Shown here: piece by piece, positions 23,013-31,719 of the stretch
Numbering within the stretch: position 1 is the stretch's first letter
How the letters are laid out: every line of letters starts with the position of its first letter
Source: Streptomyces sp. YIM 121038
GTDB taxonomy: Bacteria > Actinomycetota > Actinomycetes > Streptomycetales > Streptomycetaceae
Length of the DNA stretch: 64,000 nucleotides
Assembly: GCF_006088715.1 (NCBI RefSeq)
Contig: NZ_CP030771.1
Span: forward strand, 868,001 to 932,000
Direction of reading: 5' to 3'
The notes under the pieces: model-generated
What the model was told of the DNA's origin: nothing
Seen by the model: only the letters and a program-made list of their open reading frames with translations
Databases searched by the model: none
Position numbers and translations under genes: made by a program

Positions 23013-23414
23013 TCAGCGGGCGCCGTGGACGCAGAACGGCTGGCCCGACGGGTCGAGGAGGACGGTCCAGTCCGTGCCGCCCGGCTGGAACGCGGGCTTG
23101 GTCGCGCCGAGTTCGAGGAGGCGTTCCTCCGCCGCGCGCGCGTCGTCGAAGGCGAGGTCCAGGTGGAAGGGCAGCGGGTCCTCGGGCCAGTTGGGGGCGG
23201 TGAAGTCCTCGCTCGCAGAGAAGAGGTACAGGGCCGTGCCGACGTGGAACGCGTGGGCGACGTCGGTGCCGTGCTCGTCGGGGAAGGTGTCGCTCACCTC
23301 GGTGCCGAGGGCGGCGGCGTAGAAGTCGGCCAGCTGCCGCCCGTCCTTGGCCCACAGCGCGTGGCAGATGACCTTGCCCGCCAAGGGGGTGCTGGGTGTG
23401 TCGGTGCTCGTCAT
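23013..23414 (-). CDS. VOC (glyoxalase/bleomycin-resistance fold) family protein
   Basis: A 133-residue vicinal-oxygen-chelate protein with two beta-alpha-beta-beta-beta units: VICHALWAKDGRQLADFYAAALG and PFHLDLAFDDARAAEERLLE, ending WTVLLDPSGQPFCVHGAR. The members of this subgroup usually carry His/Glu metal ligands; H18 and H124-like positions are present, but the second-unit Glu is not evident. It may bind a small ligand or toxin. It lies between the oxidoreductase and winged-helix genes on one transcript, 35 and 37 bp from each. ATG 23414 gives the expected domain start. Confidence 0.85.
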   Translation of the reverse strand: MTSTDTPSTPLAGKVICHALWAKDGRQLADFYAAALGTEVSDTFPDEHGTDVAHAFHVGTALYLFSASEDFTAPNWPEDPLPFHLDLAFDDARAAEERLLELGATKPAFQPGGTDWTVLLDPSGQPFCVHGAR

Positions 23415-23449
23415 GGCGTGTCCTTGCGGTCGCGTGGGCGGCGGGCCGC

Positions 23450-24169
23450 TCAGCGCACGACCTTGATGCCGAAGTGGCCGCCGAACCGCTGGCCGAGGCC
23501 GAAGCCGATGGCGGAGTGCATGTGGGCGTACATCTCCATGCCGCGCGAGCAGACGAGCGGGCCGAGGTCGAGGATGTCGGTCCAGCCGTAGGACGTGAGC
23601 AGGTCGGTGACGGTCCGCTTGGCGTCGTCGTGGTCGGAGGCGACGAACATGGTGTGGTCGCCGTCGCCGACCGCCTTCGGGTTGACGACGGTGGACTGCT
23701 CCTGCGTGACGAAGCTCTTGACGACCTTCGTGTCCGGCAGGGCGCGCTGGATCCGCTCGCCGAGGCTGTCGGTGTCGCAGGGGTCGAGCTTCGGCATGAC
23801 GCCCCACGGCGTGGGCCAGGGGTGCTCCGACGCGTGCTGGTACACGAACGGCACGGCGTAGTCGATGAGGGTCTTGCCGCTCAGGCTGCCCGCGATGCCC
23901 GTCAGGGCGGCGACGGCGTTGTGCCCGTCGATGCCGTTGATGACGACCCTCTCGGCGGCCTCGGCGGCGTCGCCGAAGCTCAGCAGGGTGACACCGGGGT
24001 GGTCGGCGAGCCACTGCCCGTAGGGCGCGTTGCCCATGACGTCGGGCTCGGTGCGGGCCAGGGTGGCCTCCGGGTCGCGGGTGCCGACGAACACCTCGTG
24101 GCCGAGCTCGACGAGCTTGGCGGTGTGCTCACGGGCACCGCCGCCGGTACCGAGAACGGCGATCTTCAT
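23450..24169 (-). CDS. NADPH-dependent F420 reductase-like NAD(P)-binding protein
   Basis: A 239-residue Rossmann protein starting MKIAVLGTGGGAREHTAKLV with GTRDPEATLA as the phosphate-binding end of beta2, the pattern of F420-dependent NADP reductase/6-phosphogluconate-like dinucleotide-binding proteins. The second half (FVASDHDDAKRTVTDLLTSY, GWTDILDLGPLVCSRGMEMY) matches that family. Substrate is unknown; actinobacterial homologues reduce small carbonyls or F420. It heads the operon 24169-21731. Its promoter carries the first of two identical 14-bp palindrome-like operators, overlapping the -10. Confidence 0.85.
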   Translation of the reverse strand: MKIAVLGTGGGAREHTAKLVELGHEVFVGTRDPEATLARTEPDVMGNAPYGQWLADHPGVTLLSFGDAAEAAERVVINGIDGHNAVAALTGIAGSLSGKTLIDYAVPFVYQHASEHPWPTPWGVMPKLDPCDTDSLGERIQRALPDTKVVKSFVTQEQSTVVNPKAVGDGDHTMFVASDHDDAKRTVTDLLTSYGWTDILDLGPLVCSRGMEMYAHMHSAIGFGLGQRFGGHFGIKVVR

Positions 24170-24222
24170 GACGGAGCCTTTCGGTGCGGTCAGGGCCCTG
24201 GTGGCGAGCCCCACGCTTGATT

Positions 24223-24254
24223 AGTACATACGTACTGTACATCGACGCCAGCAA
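24223..24254 (-). promoter_or_regulatory. Promoter with overlapping operator for the oxidoreductase/VOC/winged-helix operon
   Basis: On the minus strand TTGCTG (24254-24249), 17 bp, then GTATGT (24231-24226) form a plausible promoter. The 14-mer AGTACATACGTACT (24223-24236, arms AGTAC/GTACT) covers the -10, a typical repressor site. The same 14-mer recurs at 24367-24380. Confidence 0.6.
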
Positions 24255-24366
24255 GCTCGCCATACGGACATCACCCCCACCGCACCCTCCACAGAACCAC
24301 TGACCAGCGCACACTCGGCCACGAAAAGGGGGATACACGCCGGCCCACTTACGCCGCCCACTCAGC

Positions 24367-24380
24367 AGTACATACGTACT
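24367..24380. promoter_or_regulatory. Second copy of the AGTACATACGTACT operator
   Basis: Identical to 24223-24236 and in the same orientation, start to start 144 bp. Its last two bases are part of the TAG stop codon of the secreted propeller-protein gene. Two identical sites at this distance suggest repression by looping. No regulator gene sits beside them. Confidence 0.55.
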
Positions 24381-25182
24381 AGACAGGAGAAGGGCAGCCG
24401 GTCGGGGCGCAGAGTTGCCAGGGGCCCCACGGGCCGCCGGGAGCCGTCTGTGTGATCTGCCAGTGGCGGTCCCTGTTCCACTCGCGGACCGAGACGTTCA
24501 GCCGGTCGTCGGCGAGCTGGGTGACCCGGTCGGGGTGGCTGAGGCCCACGTTCGGCTCGGGCAGGGGGCCGAGCGACTCCACCGGACCCCACACGTCGCC
24601 GGGGCTCGGCCGGCGGCGCAGCTCCAGGGAGCCGCCGCTCGGCCGCGCCGACGCGAAGGCGTCGATGCTGCCGTCCCGTTCCGTGAAGAGCACGACACCC
24701 CCGTGGTACGGCATGGGGGCCAGGCCGAAGGGCTCCGGGGCCGTCCACGCGTGATCGCCCGGCCGCTGCGCGGAGTGGCAGAAGGTGCCGTACGCCGAGA
24801 AGAGGAGTTCCAGGCGTCCGTCACCGTTCTCGACGGCGGTGACGTAGTAGCTCTTGGGCCCTACGGTCGCCGCGCTCACGCGTTCCCAGGGGCCGAACCG
24901 GCCTCCTGGCGCCTCCTGTTCTCGGTGCCACACGAAGGGGAGGCGGGCCGTCGCCGTCGTGTCGTAGAACTGCTGGAACTGTGCCACGCGCCCGTCGGAC
25001 CGCGGTACGGAGACGAGGCTGTCCGGCACCGGGGTGCTCGCCAGGCCCTGGGCCCGGTCGTCGGTCGGGCAGGCGGCCGTGGCCGCGCGGGCGGGGGACG
25101 GGGCCGCGAGGCCGCCGCCCAGGGCGCCGAGCAGCAGCGCGGCGACGGCGAGCAGGGTGCGTAACGGAGAGGTTCGCGTCAT
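24379..25182 (-). CDS. Secreted propeller-like protein with a TTA codon
   Basis: A 267-residue exported protein. A signal peptide (MTRTSPLRTLLAVAALLLGA ... PARA-A) is followed by repeated blades with W at regular distance (GDHAWTAPEPFG, SPGDVWGPVESLG, APGGPWGPWQLC) alternating with GRLELLFSA, GSIDAFASA, DRLNVSVRE. This is the pattern of PLL-like/fucolectin-type beta-propellers; only part of a propeller is present. Leu7 is encoded by TTA (25162-25164), so translation probably needs the bldA tRNA and occurs late in development. It may bind glycans outside the cell; no catalytic motif is seen. Confidence 0.75.
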   Translation of the reverse strand: MTRTSPLRTLLAVAALLLGALGGGLAAPSPARAATAACPTDDRAQGLASTPVPDSLVSVPRSDGRVAQFQQFYDTTATARLPFVWHREQEAPGGRFGPWERVSAATVGPKSYYVTAVENGDGRLELLFSAYGTFCHSAQRPGDHAWTAPEPFGLAPMPYHGGVVLFTERDGSIDAFASARPSGGSLELRRRPSPGDVWGPVESLGPLPEPNVGLSHPDRVTQLADDRLNVSVREWNRDRHWQITQTAPGGPWGPWQLCAPTGCPSPV

Positions 25183-25231
25183 CCGGGCATTGTCGTGGCG
25201 CCGTGGGGTGCGGGGTGGAGAGCGGTTCCGG

Positions 25232-28200
25232 TCACCACCGGTAGGAGAAGCGCAGGGCGCCGCCCTCCTCCCGGTAGCGGCCGCGGCCCCGTCTGCCGAA
25301 GGGGTTCGGGAGCATGCGGACGCTCACCCGCTCCGGCTCCCGGACCGAGGTGACCACCAGGAGCCGCCAGCGGTCGCCCGCCGCGTGCCGCTGGGCCGCG
25401 CGGACCTCGCTCTCGCCGAGCTCAAGGCGGCCGCCGTCCCCCTGGGTCGCCTTCACCTCGAACATCAAGGGCCGCGGGCCGGAGCCCACCGCGAAGTCGT
25501 AGCCGAGGCCGTCGTCGCCCGCCGGGCCGGGGAAGAGCCGCCTGCGGTTCGAGGACACCCAGCTCGTCTCGTCCGCCTCGGGGTAGCCCCGGCACAGCCA
25601 GTGGTAGGCGTACCACTCCCCCATGTATCCGATGGCGTCGCGCTGGGCCGGGGAGAGCCCGGCGTCCGCGCCGCCGTGGCGGCCGCCGGGCCCGCGCCGC
25701 CCGCCGCCGGACGGGCGGCGGGCGGGCGGCAGTTCCTGGGGTCGGGTGAAGGCGACGCGGCCGCCGCCGAGGGCGGGGATGGCGCCCCGGTCCAGGGCGC
25801 CCTGGAGTGCGGCGGTCAGGTCGCTGAGGTCGTCCGCGCGCAGGTCGATGTCCCTGCCGCCGACGGAGAGGGTGCGCCGGCGGCGCTCCTGTGCGCGGCG
25901 CTCGTGCTCCGCCGCGTGCCGCACCCGGTCCAGGGCGACCGTGGTGAGCCCGTGGGCGTCGAGGTCGACGGTCGCGGGCATGCCGTCCGGCCAGTGGCCG
26001 AGCGCGGCGAGCCAGCCGACGACGTCGTCCGGGCCGAGGAGCCGGAAGTCCAGGGCTCCGGCCGCGTCGAGGAGGCCGGTGACGGCCTCGGCCGGGTTCG
26101 CCCCGGCCAGGGGTTCGGGCGGGGGGTGCCGGGCCGCCTTCACCAGGGCCACGAGGTCCGCGACGGCGTCGGCGACCGCGCGGCGGTTGCCGCTGCGGAC
26201 CTGGTCGACCGGGGGCAGGTGGGCGCCCTCGCGGGGAGCGGGCGCGCCCAGGCGCAGCGTGAGCTGGGCCTCGATGTGGGACGCGATCAGCGGGGTGTCG
26301 GCGGTGTCCACGGTGTACTCCCACGCCTTTGGGGCCGTGATCCAGTCCAGGGTGCGCAGCACCGGCCAGTCCGGCAGCGGCTCGCGCGCGTCGAAGGCGT
26401 CCTGCGCGGCCCGGCGCAGCCGGTTCACGAGGGTCTTGCGGTGCAGGTCAAGATGCCCGCGCACCGCCTCTTCGTGGGCCTCGGCGTGGCTGATGCGGCC
26501 GGGGCGCGGCAGGGTGCCCAGGGTCTCGTTGAACGCGGCGAAGTCGATGTCCAGGAGCAGCCGCAGCTCGTCGAGGTCGCGGGCCGTGCGGGCCAGGCGG
26601 ATGAACTCCTCCGGAGGCAGGGGCAGTTCGTCGCCGCGGCCGTCGAGGGCGCTCTGGAACTCCCTGGTGTCGCGGGGCGGCGGCACGGTCAGGTCCTCGG
26701 CCGCGGCGGAGCCGAGGAGGTGGACGAGGAAGGGGAAGCAGCGCTCCAGGACCCCGCCGATGGCTCCGTCGATGCGGCGACCCGTCTCCTCGACCTGGGA
26801 GCGCGTGACGCCGAGGGCGTCGGCGAGTTCGTCCGGCGCGGGCGTGCGCGGATCGGCGTGGCAGGAGGCGAGGTGGAGGGCCGCGAGGCGCAGCCGGATG
26901 CCGAAGTCGCGGTGGCCGAGCAGATCGGCGAGGGCGGGTGCGAGCCGGGCCGTCTCCGCCCAGCCGGGGTCGGCGTCCCGGGTGAGGAGCAGCGGGTGCT
27001 TGGGGTCGGGCAGGGGCAGGACCCCGCCGAGCCGGTCCGGCATGGTGACCGGCCTGCCGTCGAGCCCGATCTCCCAGGTGCGGTAGCGGTGCAGGCGGAT
27101 CCGGCGGACCGTGGCGGTCAGCCCGGCCAGTTCGGCGTCGCTCGGCCGGGGGCCGTCCGCCACGTGGTCGGCGAGCACGCCCGCCGCGAGGGTGAGCCAG
27201 GGCAGCTCGTCGACGAGGGGCTCGCCGAGGGCGGCCGCGTTCACGACCTCGCCGTCCACGGTCACGGAGAACGCGGCGTCGTCGACGTGCCGGACCCCGT
27301 CCGGGCGGCCGAGGCGCGCGGCGGCCTCGGCGGCGACGCCGGGCACGACGAGCAGCGGCCGCCCCATCTCCCGTACGAGCCGGGCGGTGAGGCTTTCGCG
27401 CTCGCCGCTGACGTACAGCACGGAGTGCGGGCCGCCGGGGCCGGAAACCGGGCCGCCGGGGCCGCAGGGCCCGTCGCCGGATGCGGCAGGCGTCTCCCCG
27501 GCCGTGGAGGACGCGGTGGCCGGGCCGCCCAGTTCGGAGAGCCGCACCGCGATCAGCCGCTCCCCCGCCTCGGCGAGGACGCACGCGTCGTCCGGCAGGG
27601 TGCCGGACGTCTGCCTGACGAGGTGCTTCCAGGCGCGTTCGTTGGCGCGCTGCGCGGCGGGCCGGTCCTCGCCGCCGACCTCGCCGTCGGCGACGAGCCG
27701 CCCGAGCGCGGCGACGAGCCGGACGCTGTCGCGGGGGTCGTCCCACGTCGGAAGCCCCAGGGAGCGCAGCCGCGCGCCGGTCTGCTGCGGTTCGACGAGG
27801 GGGCGGACGCGACGGTCGACGCCCGGCGCGTACAGCGGCTCCTCGTCGAGTCCCGGCGGGCAGTACCAGGCGTCGGCGGGGCGTACGAACCGCACGGTCC
27901 TGCCGCGTCCGCGCACCGGGAGCCACGGCTGCTCCCTGAGGAAGGCGGCCAGCGGGGTCCGCACCCGCTCCCGGTCGTCCCTGCGGCTGCCCGCGCTGGA
28001 CCACGTGCTGGTGAAGTACCGGTCCGTCCACTCGGCGAGGCCGTGCAGGACCAGTCGCGCGTACGCGAGGCGGGCGCTCTCGCCGAGCCGTCCGACGACG
28101 TCCTGCCCCGGCAGCCAAAAGGCGGGGCTGCCCTCGTAGGGCGTCTGCGGGTACCAGGCGGTGGAGGCGGCCCTGCCGATGTGCGGCTCCCACTGCGCGG

Positions 28201-30829
28201 CCACCCCCGGGGGCACGTTGGCGAGGCGCACCAGGCGGGCGGCGACCAGGTCCTGGCCGTACTCGCGGCGCACGGCGTGGGCGGCGTACACCGGCGAGAG
28301 GCCGTCGCCCACGCCTGCTTCGCGGAGGAACTCCCGCCACTCCTGGGCGGTTTCGCCGCGCCTGAGGAACGCCTCCGGCGGGGCGGTCAGGCGCCTGCCG
28401 ATCCGCTTGAGGCTCGGGGAGGCCTCCTGGCCCGCTTCGACCACGACGACGAGGTCGTCCCCGCAGGTGCCGTCCCAACCCCGGCCGAAGACCGCTTGGG
28501 CGGCCCTGACCGGCATCCCGTCGGCGGAGGGCACGTAGAGGCCCAGGCCGCCGACGGCCATCCCGCTCGTCGTGCGGCGGGAGCGCCACAGCCGGAAGAC
28601 GAAGCGGAGCGCCTGGTCGCGCAGCTTGCGGTCCTTGCTCTCCGCGAGGGCCCTGCGCACGTGTTCCAGCAGGCCCTTCACGTCGAAGGGGCGTACCAGA
28701 CCGGCGTGTTCGAGGAAGAAGCGGGCGGGCTGGCGGCGGACGTGCCGCGCCGTGCCGGTCCAGGTCAGGCCGGGGTGCAGGGAGAAGAGCCGCTTGCCGA
28801 GCACGGCGGGGACGGCGAGGGCGTCCGCCTCGCCGCCGAGGTCGCCGCGCACCGGCTGGAAGAAGGCCTCGCGTCGGGCCCGGCGCCCGCCGCGCCCCGC
28901 GGGCCGCACCTCGCCGTTCGCGTGCCGCAGCGTCCCGTCGTCGGCCAGGAGGATCCGCCGCCCGCGCAGGACGGTGCCGTCGTCCTGGAAGAGGGCCGCC
29001 ATGTCGTCGTACGCGCCGTCCCACGCCTCGGCGGTGTCGCCGGGCCCGGGCAGCGGAAGCGTGGCGATCATGCGCTCCACGTGTTCGGCGAGCGCCTCGG
29101 GCGCGGGTTCCCAGGGGCAGCCGAGGGCCTTGCAGACGGCGGCGAGGCGCTTGAGCCGCTCGCCGCCGACGTCCGGGTCCGCGACCACGGCACCGGCGTC
29201 GTGGGCGCGCCGCGCGGTGAGGACGGCCAGGTCGTGGTCGGGCCACAGGACGGCCTGCCGGGGCGCGGCCCAGGCGGTGTGCGGGGGCGCGCCGTCGGCG
29301 GCGAGCACGGGGACGAGCGGCACGTCGGCCAGTTCGCGGCCGTGCACGTGCCGGGCCGCCGTGACGAGGAGACCGGCCTTGCGCCTGCCGGACTCCCAGC
29401 TCACCAGGTCCACGGCGAGGCGGCGCAGCCGCGGGTCCGGTGCCGCGCGCAGGCGCTCGGCGGCCGCGAGGCAGGTCTCGGCGAGCGCGTCGAACAGCAT
29501 GGCGTTCAGGGGGTGTTCGGCGTCGAGGCCCGTCCGGTCCATCTTGGTGAAGAACGGCGCGTTGACGTGGGCGGCGAGGGGCGCGGTCGCGCCGTCGCCC
29601 AGCGGCAGGAACGTGTACGTCTGGCCGCGGCGCGCCTTGCCCGCGGCGAGCGGCACCGCGACCTCGATGACGGCGGGTTCGCTCCACTCCAGCCAGGCGT
29701 CGTCGAGGAGGCCGAGGCCGGTCGCCTCGGCGAGGGTGCGCCGCAGCCGCTCGGGCGAGACCTGGCCGCGGGCGACGAGGAACTCCCCGGCCCCTTCCAG
29801 GGTGACTTGGGCCAGGGCGACTTCGGGGTGGGGCTCGGCGGGGCGGGGCACCACGGGGTGGGGCTCGGCGGCGCGGGACGGGAGCGCTTCGGGCGCGGCG
29901 GGCCGGAGGGGCCTTCCTGACCGGCTGGGCCTTCCCGGCTGTCCGGACCCTCCTGACCGGGGGGCCTCCTCCGACGGGAGAGGCCCCCTCGACGGGGGAG
30001 GCTCCCCCGACGGGAGGGGCTCCCCCGACGGGAGGGCGAACGGCTCCTCCGCGCGGGCGAGTTCATGCACCTGCCGCACCTCGCCGCCGCCCCGCCACTC
30101 CAGCGTCAGTCCGGCGAGCCGGTCGAGGAAGAGCATGACCGGCGTCCTGGCCTCGGCCAGGTCCCGCAGGCGCAGCCGCACCTCGTCGCGGGCGGCCTCG
30201 CCGCGCAGCGGAAGCCGGACCACCGTGACGTGCCCGAGGGCGGCGAGCTCCGCGCAGACAGCGGGCACCTCCGTGACGGGGAACGGGACCTGGAACGGCG
30301 GCAGCTCGTCATGGGCCTTGCGCGCCGTCCGCTCGTCCTGAAGCAGTTCCACCAGGTCGTCCCGGCGCGCGAAGCGGAAGCGGTAGCCGTCCAGCGGGCC
30401 GGGCTCCCGCCGCGCCGACGCGGCGCTGTAGATCTCCGGGGCCTCGGTGATCTGGAGGATGCTGCGGAACCCCACACCCTTGTTGCCGATGCCCTCCCCG
30501 ATCGGCTTGTCGCTGCGGGCGAACTTGCACACGGCCTCGACCCTGGACCAGGTGAAGGGGGTGCCGCCGTTGGCGACGTAGAGCGTGCCCGCCTCCCCTT
30601 CGTCCTCGTCGAGCAGGACGTGCACCCGGCCGTCGCCGCGGTCCTTGGGGTGCGCGTCGTGGGCGTTCTGCAGCAGCTCCAGGAGGAAGCGCCCCGCGTA
30701 GTCCCGGGCGTTGCTCAGCGAGGCGGCACGCAGTTGCAGACCGGGCTGCCAGGTCGGAGCCAGCTGCCACTCGTGCAGCACCTTGAGCGCGTACTCCCGC
30801 AGCCGGGCCCCATACGCATGGTCAGTCAT
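25232..30829 (-). CDS. Giant sacsin-like ATPase with C-terminal DUF3883 nuclease-like domain
   Basis: A 1865-residue protein. Residues about 35-240 form a GHKL/HSP90-type ATPase of the sacsin group: FLLELLQNAHDAH (49-60, Asn55 for Mg-ATP), YVANGGTPF near 85-92, and GNKGVGFRSILQI at 115-127. Residues 266-336 are a Pro-rich low-complexity linker. A long alpha/beta middle follows without recognised domains. The last 130 residues are DUF3883-like, with GYMGEWYAYHWL (1734-), GYDF (Asp1778) and FEVKAT (Glu1791, Lys1793), a PD-(D/E)xK-type triad. GHKL ATPases with nuclease domains occur in restriction and other anti-phage settings. Here it stands alone, without methylase or helicase. ATG 30829 is chosen since the extra upstream residues are intergenic in character. 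Confidence 0.88.
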   Translation of the reverse strand: MTDHAYGARLREYALKVLHEWQLAPTWQPGLQLRAASLSNARDYAGRFLLELLQNAHDAHPKDRGDGRVHVLLDEDEGEAGTLYVANGGTPFTWSRVEAVCKFARSDKPIGEGIGNKGVGFRSILQITEAPEIYSAASARREPGPLDGYRFRFARRDDLVELLQDERTARKAHDELPPFQVPFPVTEVPAVCAELAALGHVTVVRLPLRGEAARDEVRLRLRDLAEARTPVMLFLDRLAGLTLEWRGGGEVRQVHELARAEEPFALPSGEPLPSGEPPPSRGPLPSEEAPRSGGSGQPGRPSRSGRPLRPAAPEALPSRAAEPHPVVPRPAEPHPEVALAQVTLEGAGEFLVARGQVSPERLRRTLAEATGLGLLDDAWLEWSEPAVIEVAVPLAAGKARRGQTYTFLPLGDGATAPLAAHVNAPFFTKMDRTGLDAEHPLNAMLFDALAETCLAAAERLRAAPDPRLRRLAVDLVSWESGRRKAGLLVTAARHVHGRELADVPLVPVLAADGAPPHTAWAAPRQAVLWPDHDLAVLTARRAHDAGAVVADPDVGGERLKRLAAVCKALGCPWEPAPEALAEHVERMIATLPLPGPGDTAEAWDGAYDDMAALFQDDGTVLRGRRILLADDGTLRHANGEVRPAGRGGRRARREAFFQPVRGDLGGEADALAVPAVLGKRLFSLHPGLTWTGTARHVRRQPARFFLEHAGLVRPFDVKGLLEHVRRALAESKDRKLRDQALRFVFRLWRSRRTTSGMAVGGLGLYVPSADGMPVRAAQAVFGRGWDGTCGDDLVVVVEAGQEASPSLKRIGRRLTAPPEAFLRRGETAQEWREFLREAGVGDGLSPVYAAHAVRREYGQDLVAARLVRLANVPPGVAAQWEPHIGRAASTAWYPQTPYEGSPAFWLPGQDVVGRLGESARLAYARLVLHGLAEWTDRYFTSTWSSAGSRRDDRERVRTPLAAFLREQPWLPVRGRGRTVRFVRPADAWYCPPGLDEEPLYAPGVDRRVRPLVEPQQTGARLRSLGLPTWDDPRDSVRLVAALGRLVADGEVGGEDRPAAQRANERAWKHLVRQTSGTLPDDACVLAEAGERLIAVRLSELGGPATASSTAGETPAASGDGPCGPGGPVSGPGGPHSVLYVSGERESLTARLVREMGRPLLVVPGVAAEAAARLGRPDGVRHVDDAAFSVTVDGEVVNAAALGEPLVDELPWLTLAAGVLADHVADGPRPSDAELAGLTATVRRIRLHRYRTWEIGLDGRPVTMPDRLGGVLPLPDPKHPLLLTRDADPGWAETARLAPALADLLGHRDFGIRLRLAALHLASCHADPRTPAPDELADALGVTRSQVEETGRRIDGAIGGVLERCFPFLVHLLGSAAAEDLTVPPPRDTREFQSALDGRGDELPLPPEEFIRLARTARDLDELRLLLDIDFAAFNETLGTLPRPGRISHAEAHEEAVRGHLDLHRKTLVNRLRRAAQDAFDAREPLPDWPVLRTLDWITAPKAWEYTVDTADTPLIASHIEAQLTLRLGAPAPREGAHLPPVDQVRSGNRRAVADAVADLVALVKAARHPPPEPLAGANPAEAVTGLLDAAGALDFRLLGPDDVVGWLAALGHWPDGMPATVDLDAHGLTTVALDRVRHAAEHERRAQERRRRTLSVGGRDIDLRADDLSDLTAALQGALDRGAIPALGGGRVAFTRPQELPPARRPSGGGRRGPGGRHGGADAGLSPAQRDAIGYMGEWYAYHWLCRGYPEADETSWVSSNRRRLFPGPAGDDGLGYDFAVGSGPRPLMFEVKATQGDGGRLELGESEVRAAQRHAAGDRWRLLVVTSVREPERVSVRMLPNPFGRRGRGRYREEGGALRFSYRW
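29963..30034. repeat. Degenerate 18-bp tandem repeat in the sacsin-like gene
   Basis: Four units of about 18 bp encode LPSGEP, LPSGEP, PPSRGP, LPSEEA (residues 266-289) at the start of the Pro-rich linker between ATPase and middle domain. Further 4-6 residue repeats (AEPHPVV, AEPHPEV) follow. Confidence 0.8.
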
Positions 30830-30950
30830 GGTCCCCCCTAGGGCCTGTCCGCATGCTCGGCGCAACGGTAGCGGGGTGACCGCGGGGCGGTGACCGAGAC
30901 CCACACCGAGCAGGGACGTGCCCCGCGCTCCTGCCGGTGCCGACCGCTTC

Positions 30951-31553
30951 TCAGCGCCGGGCGTGGCGGACCTTCAGCCGCCCGAACCCCATGGCTCCGC
31001 TGATCCGGATCGTCGGCCCGCCGGGGGCGGTGCGCCGCGGGGCCGTGTAGCGCGGCGCCTTCCACCCGGCCTGCAGTGCGCCGATGTCGACGATCGCGTC
31101 GCGCGGCACCGTGATCTTGGCCCTGCCCGAGCCGAGTGCCAGCTCGATGTCCACCACCGGATGCTCGATCACCGCCCGGGACAGGTCCAGGTGCACCTTG
31201 CCGAACGCCGACGCGACCTTGAGGGTCCTCGGCACCCGCCACGCGCCCCGCCGCTTGATCCGCCCGCTGCCGGCGGAGATCGTGGACGCGGCCTCCGCCG
31301 CCGGCTCCGGAAGCGAGGCCAGCGCCGCCGCCAGGTCCTCCCGCGTCCTGGCGGTGAGCGCCCGCTGGAGGCGGTCGTCCATCTCCTCGTGGGCGATGTA
31401 TCCGTCGGCGTACGCCTCCTGAAGGCGCGTGGCCGCCGCTTCGCGGTCGCCATCGCCGATCAGGGTCGACGGGCCTGCGGACAGGCCTGTCGGCGCGTCC
31501 GCCGACGCCTCTGCCGGTATGTCTGTCGACGGGTCGTTCGGGGGCGAAGTCAC
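30951..31553 (-). CDS. DUF1707 plus LiaF-like cell-envelope protein
   Basis: A 200-residue protein. After a disordered N-terminus, residues about 33-85 form a DUF1707/SHOCT-like helical unit (IGDGDREAAATRLQEAYADG, YIAHEEMDDRLQRALTARTR, EDLAAALASLP). Residues about 105-195 form a beta-helical DUF2154/LiaF-like domain (LKVASAFGKVHLDLSRAVIE, VDIELALGSGRAKITVPRDA, IRISGAMGFGRLKVRHARR). LiaF-like domains take part in sensing cell-envelope stress. No membrane helix is visible, so it is probably cytoplasmic. Single gene, divergent from the alpha/beta hydrolase gene. Confidence 0.82.
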   Translation of the reverse strand: MTSPPNDPSTDIPAEASADAPTGLSAGPSTLIGDGDREAAATRLQEAYADGYIAHEEMDDRLQRALTARTREDLAAALASLPEPAAEAASTISAGSGRIKRRGAWRVPRTLKVASAFGKVHLDLSRAVIEHPVVDIELALGSGRAKITVPRDAIVDIGALQAGWKAPRYTAPRRTAPGGPTIRISGAMGFGRLKVRHARR

Positions 31554-31719
31554 CGTTTCACTTTAGTGCCAAGCCAGTTGACGCCACCGCCGCGCGCCAC
31601 GCGGCGGCCCAGGCCACCGCCCCGGCGGGTCCACACCCGGGCACGACGGGACAGCGGAACACCGGGCCCCCGCACCCATCCACTTGCCCGCCCCGCCCGC
31701 CCCTGACAAGGTCACGCCC

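Noticed and set aside
25034..29920. A 1628-codon open frame on the plus strand
   Set aside because: It is antisense to the sacsin-like gene; open only because of high-GC third-position bias. The protein is Arg/Gly/Ala-rich without domains, while the minus strand shows clear motifs.
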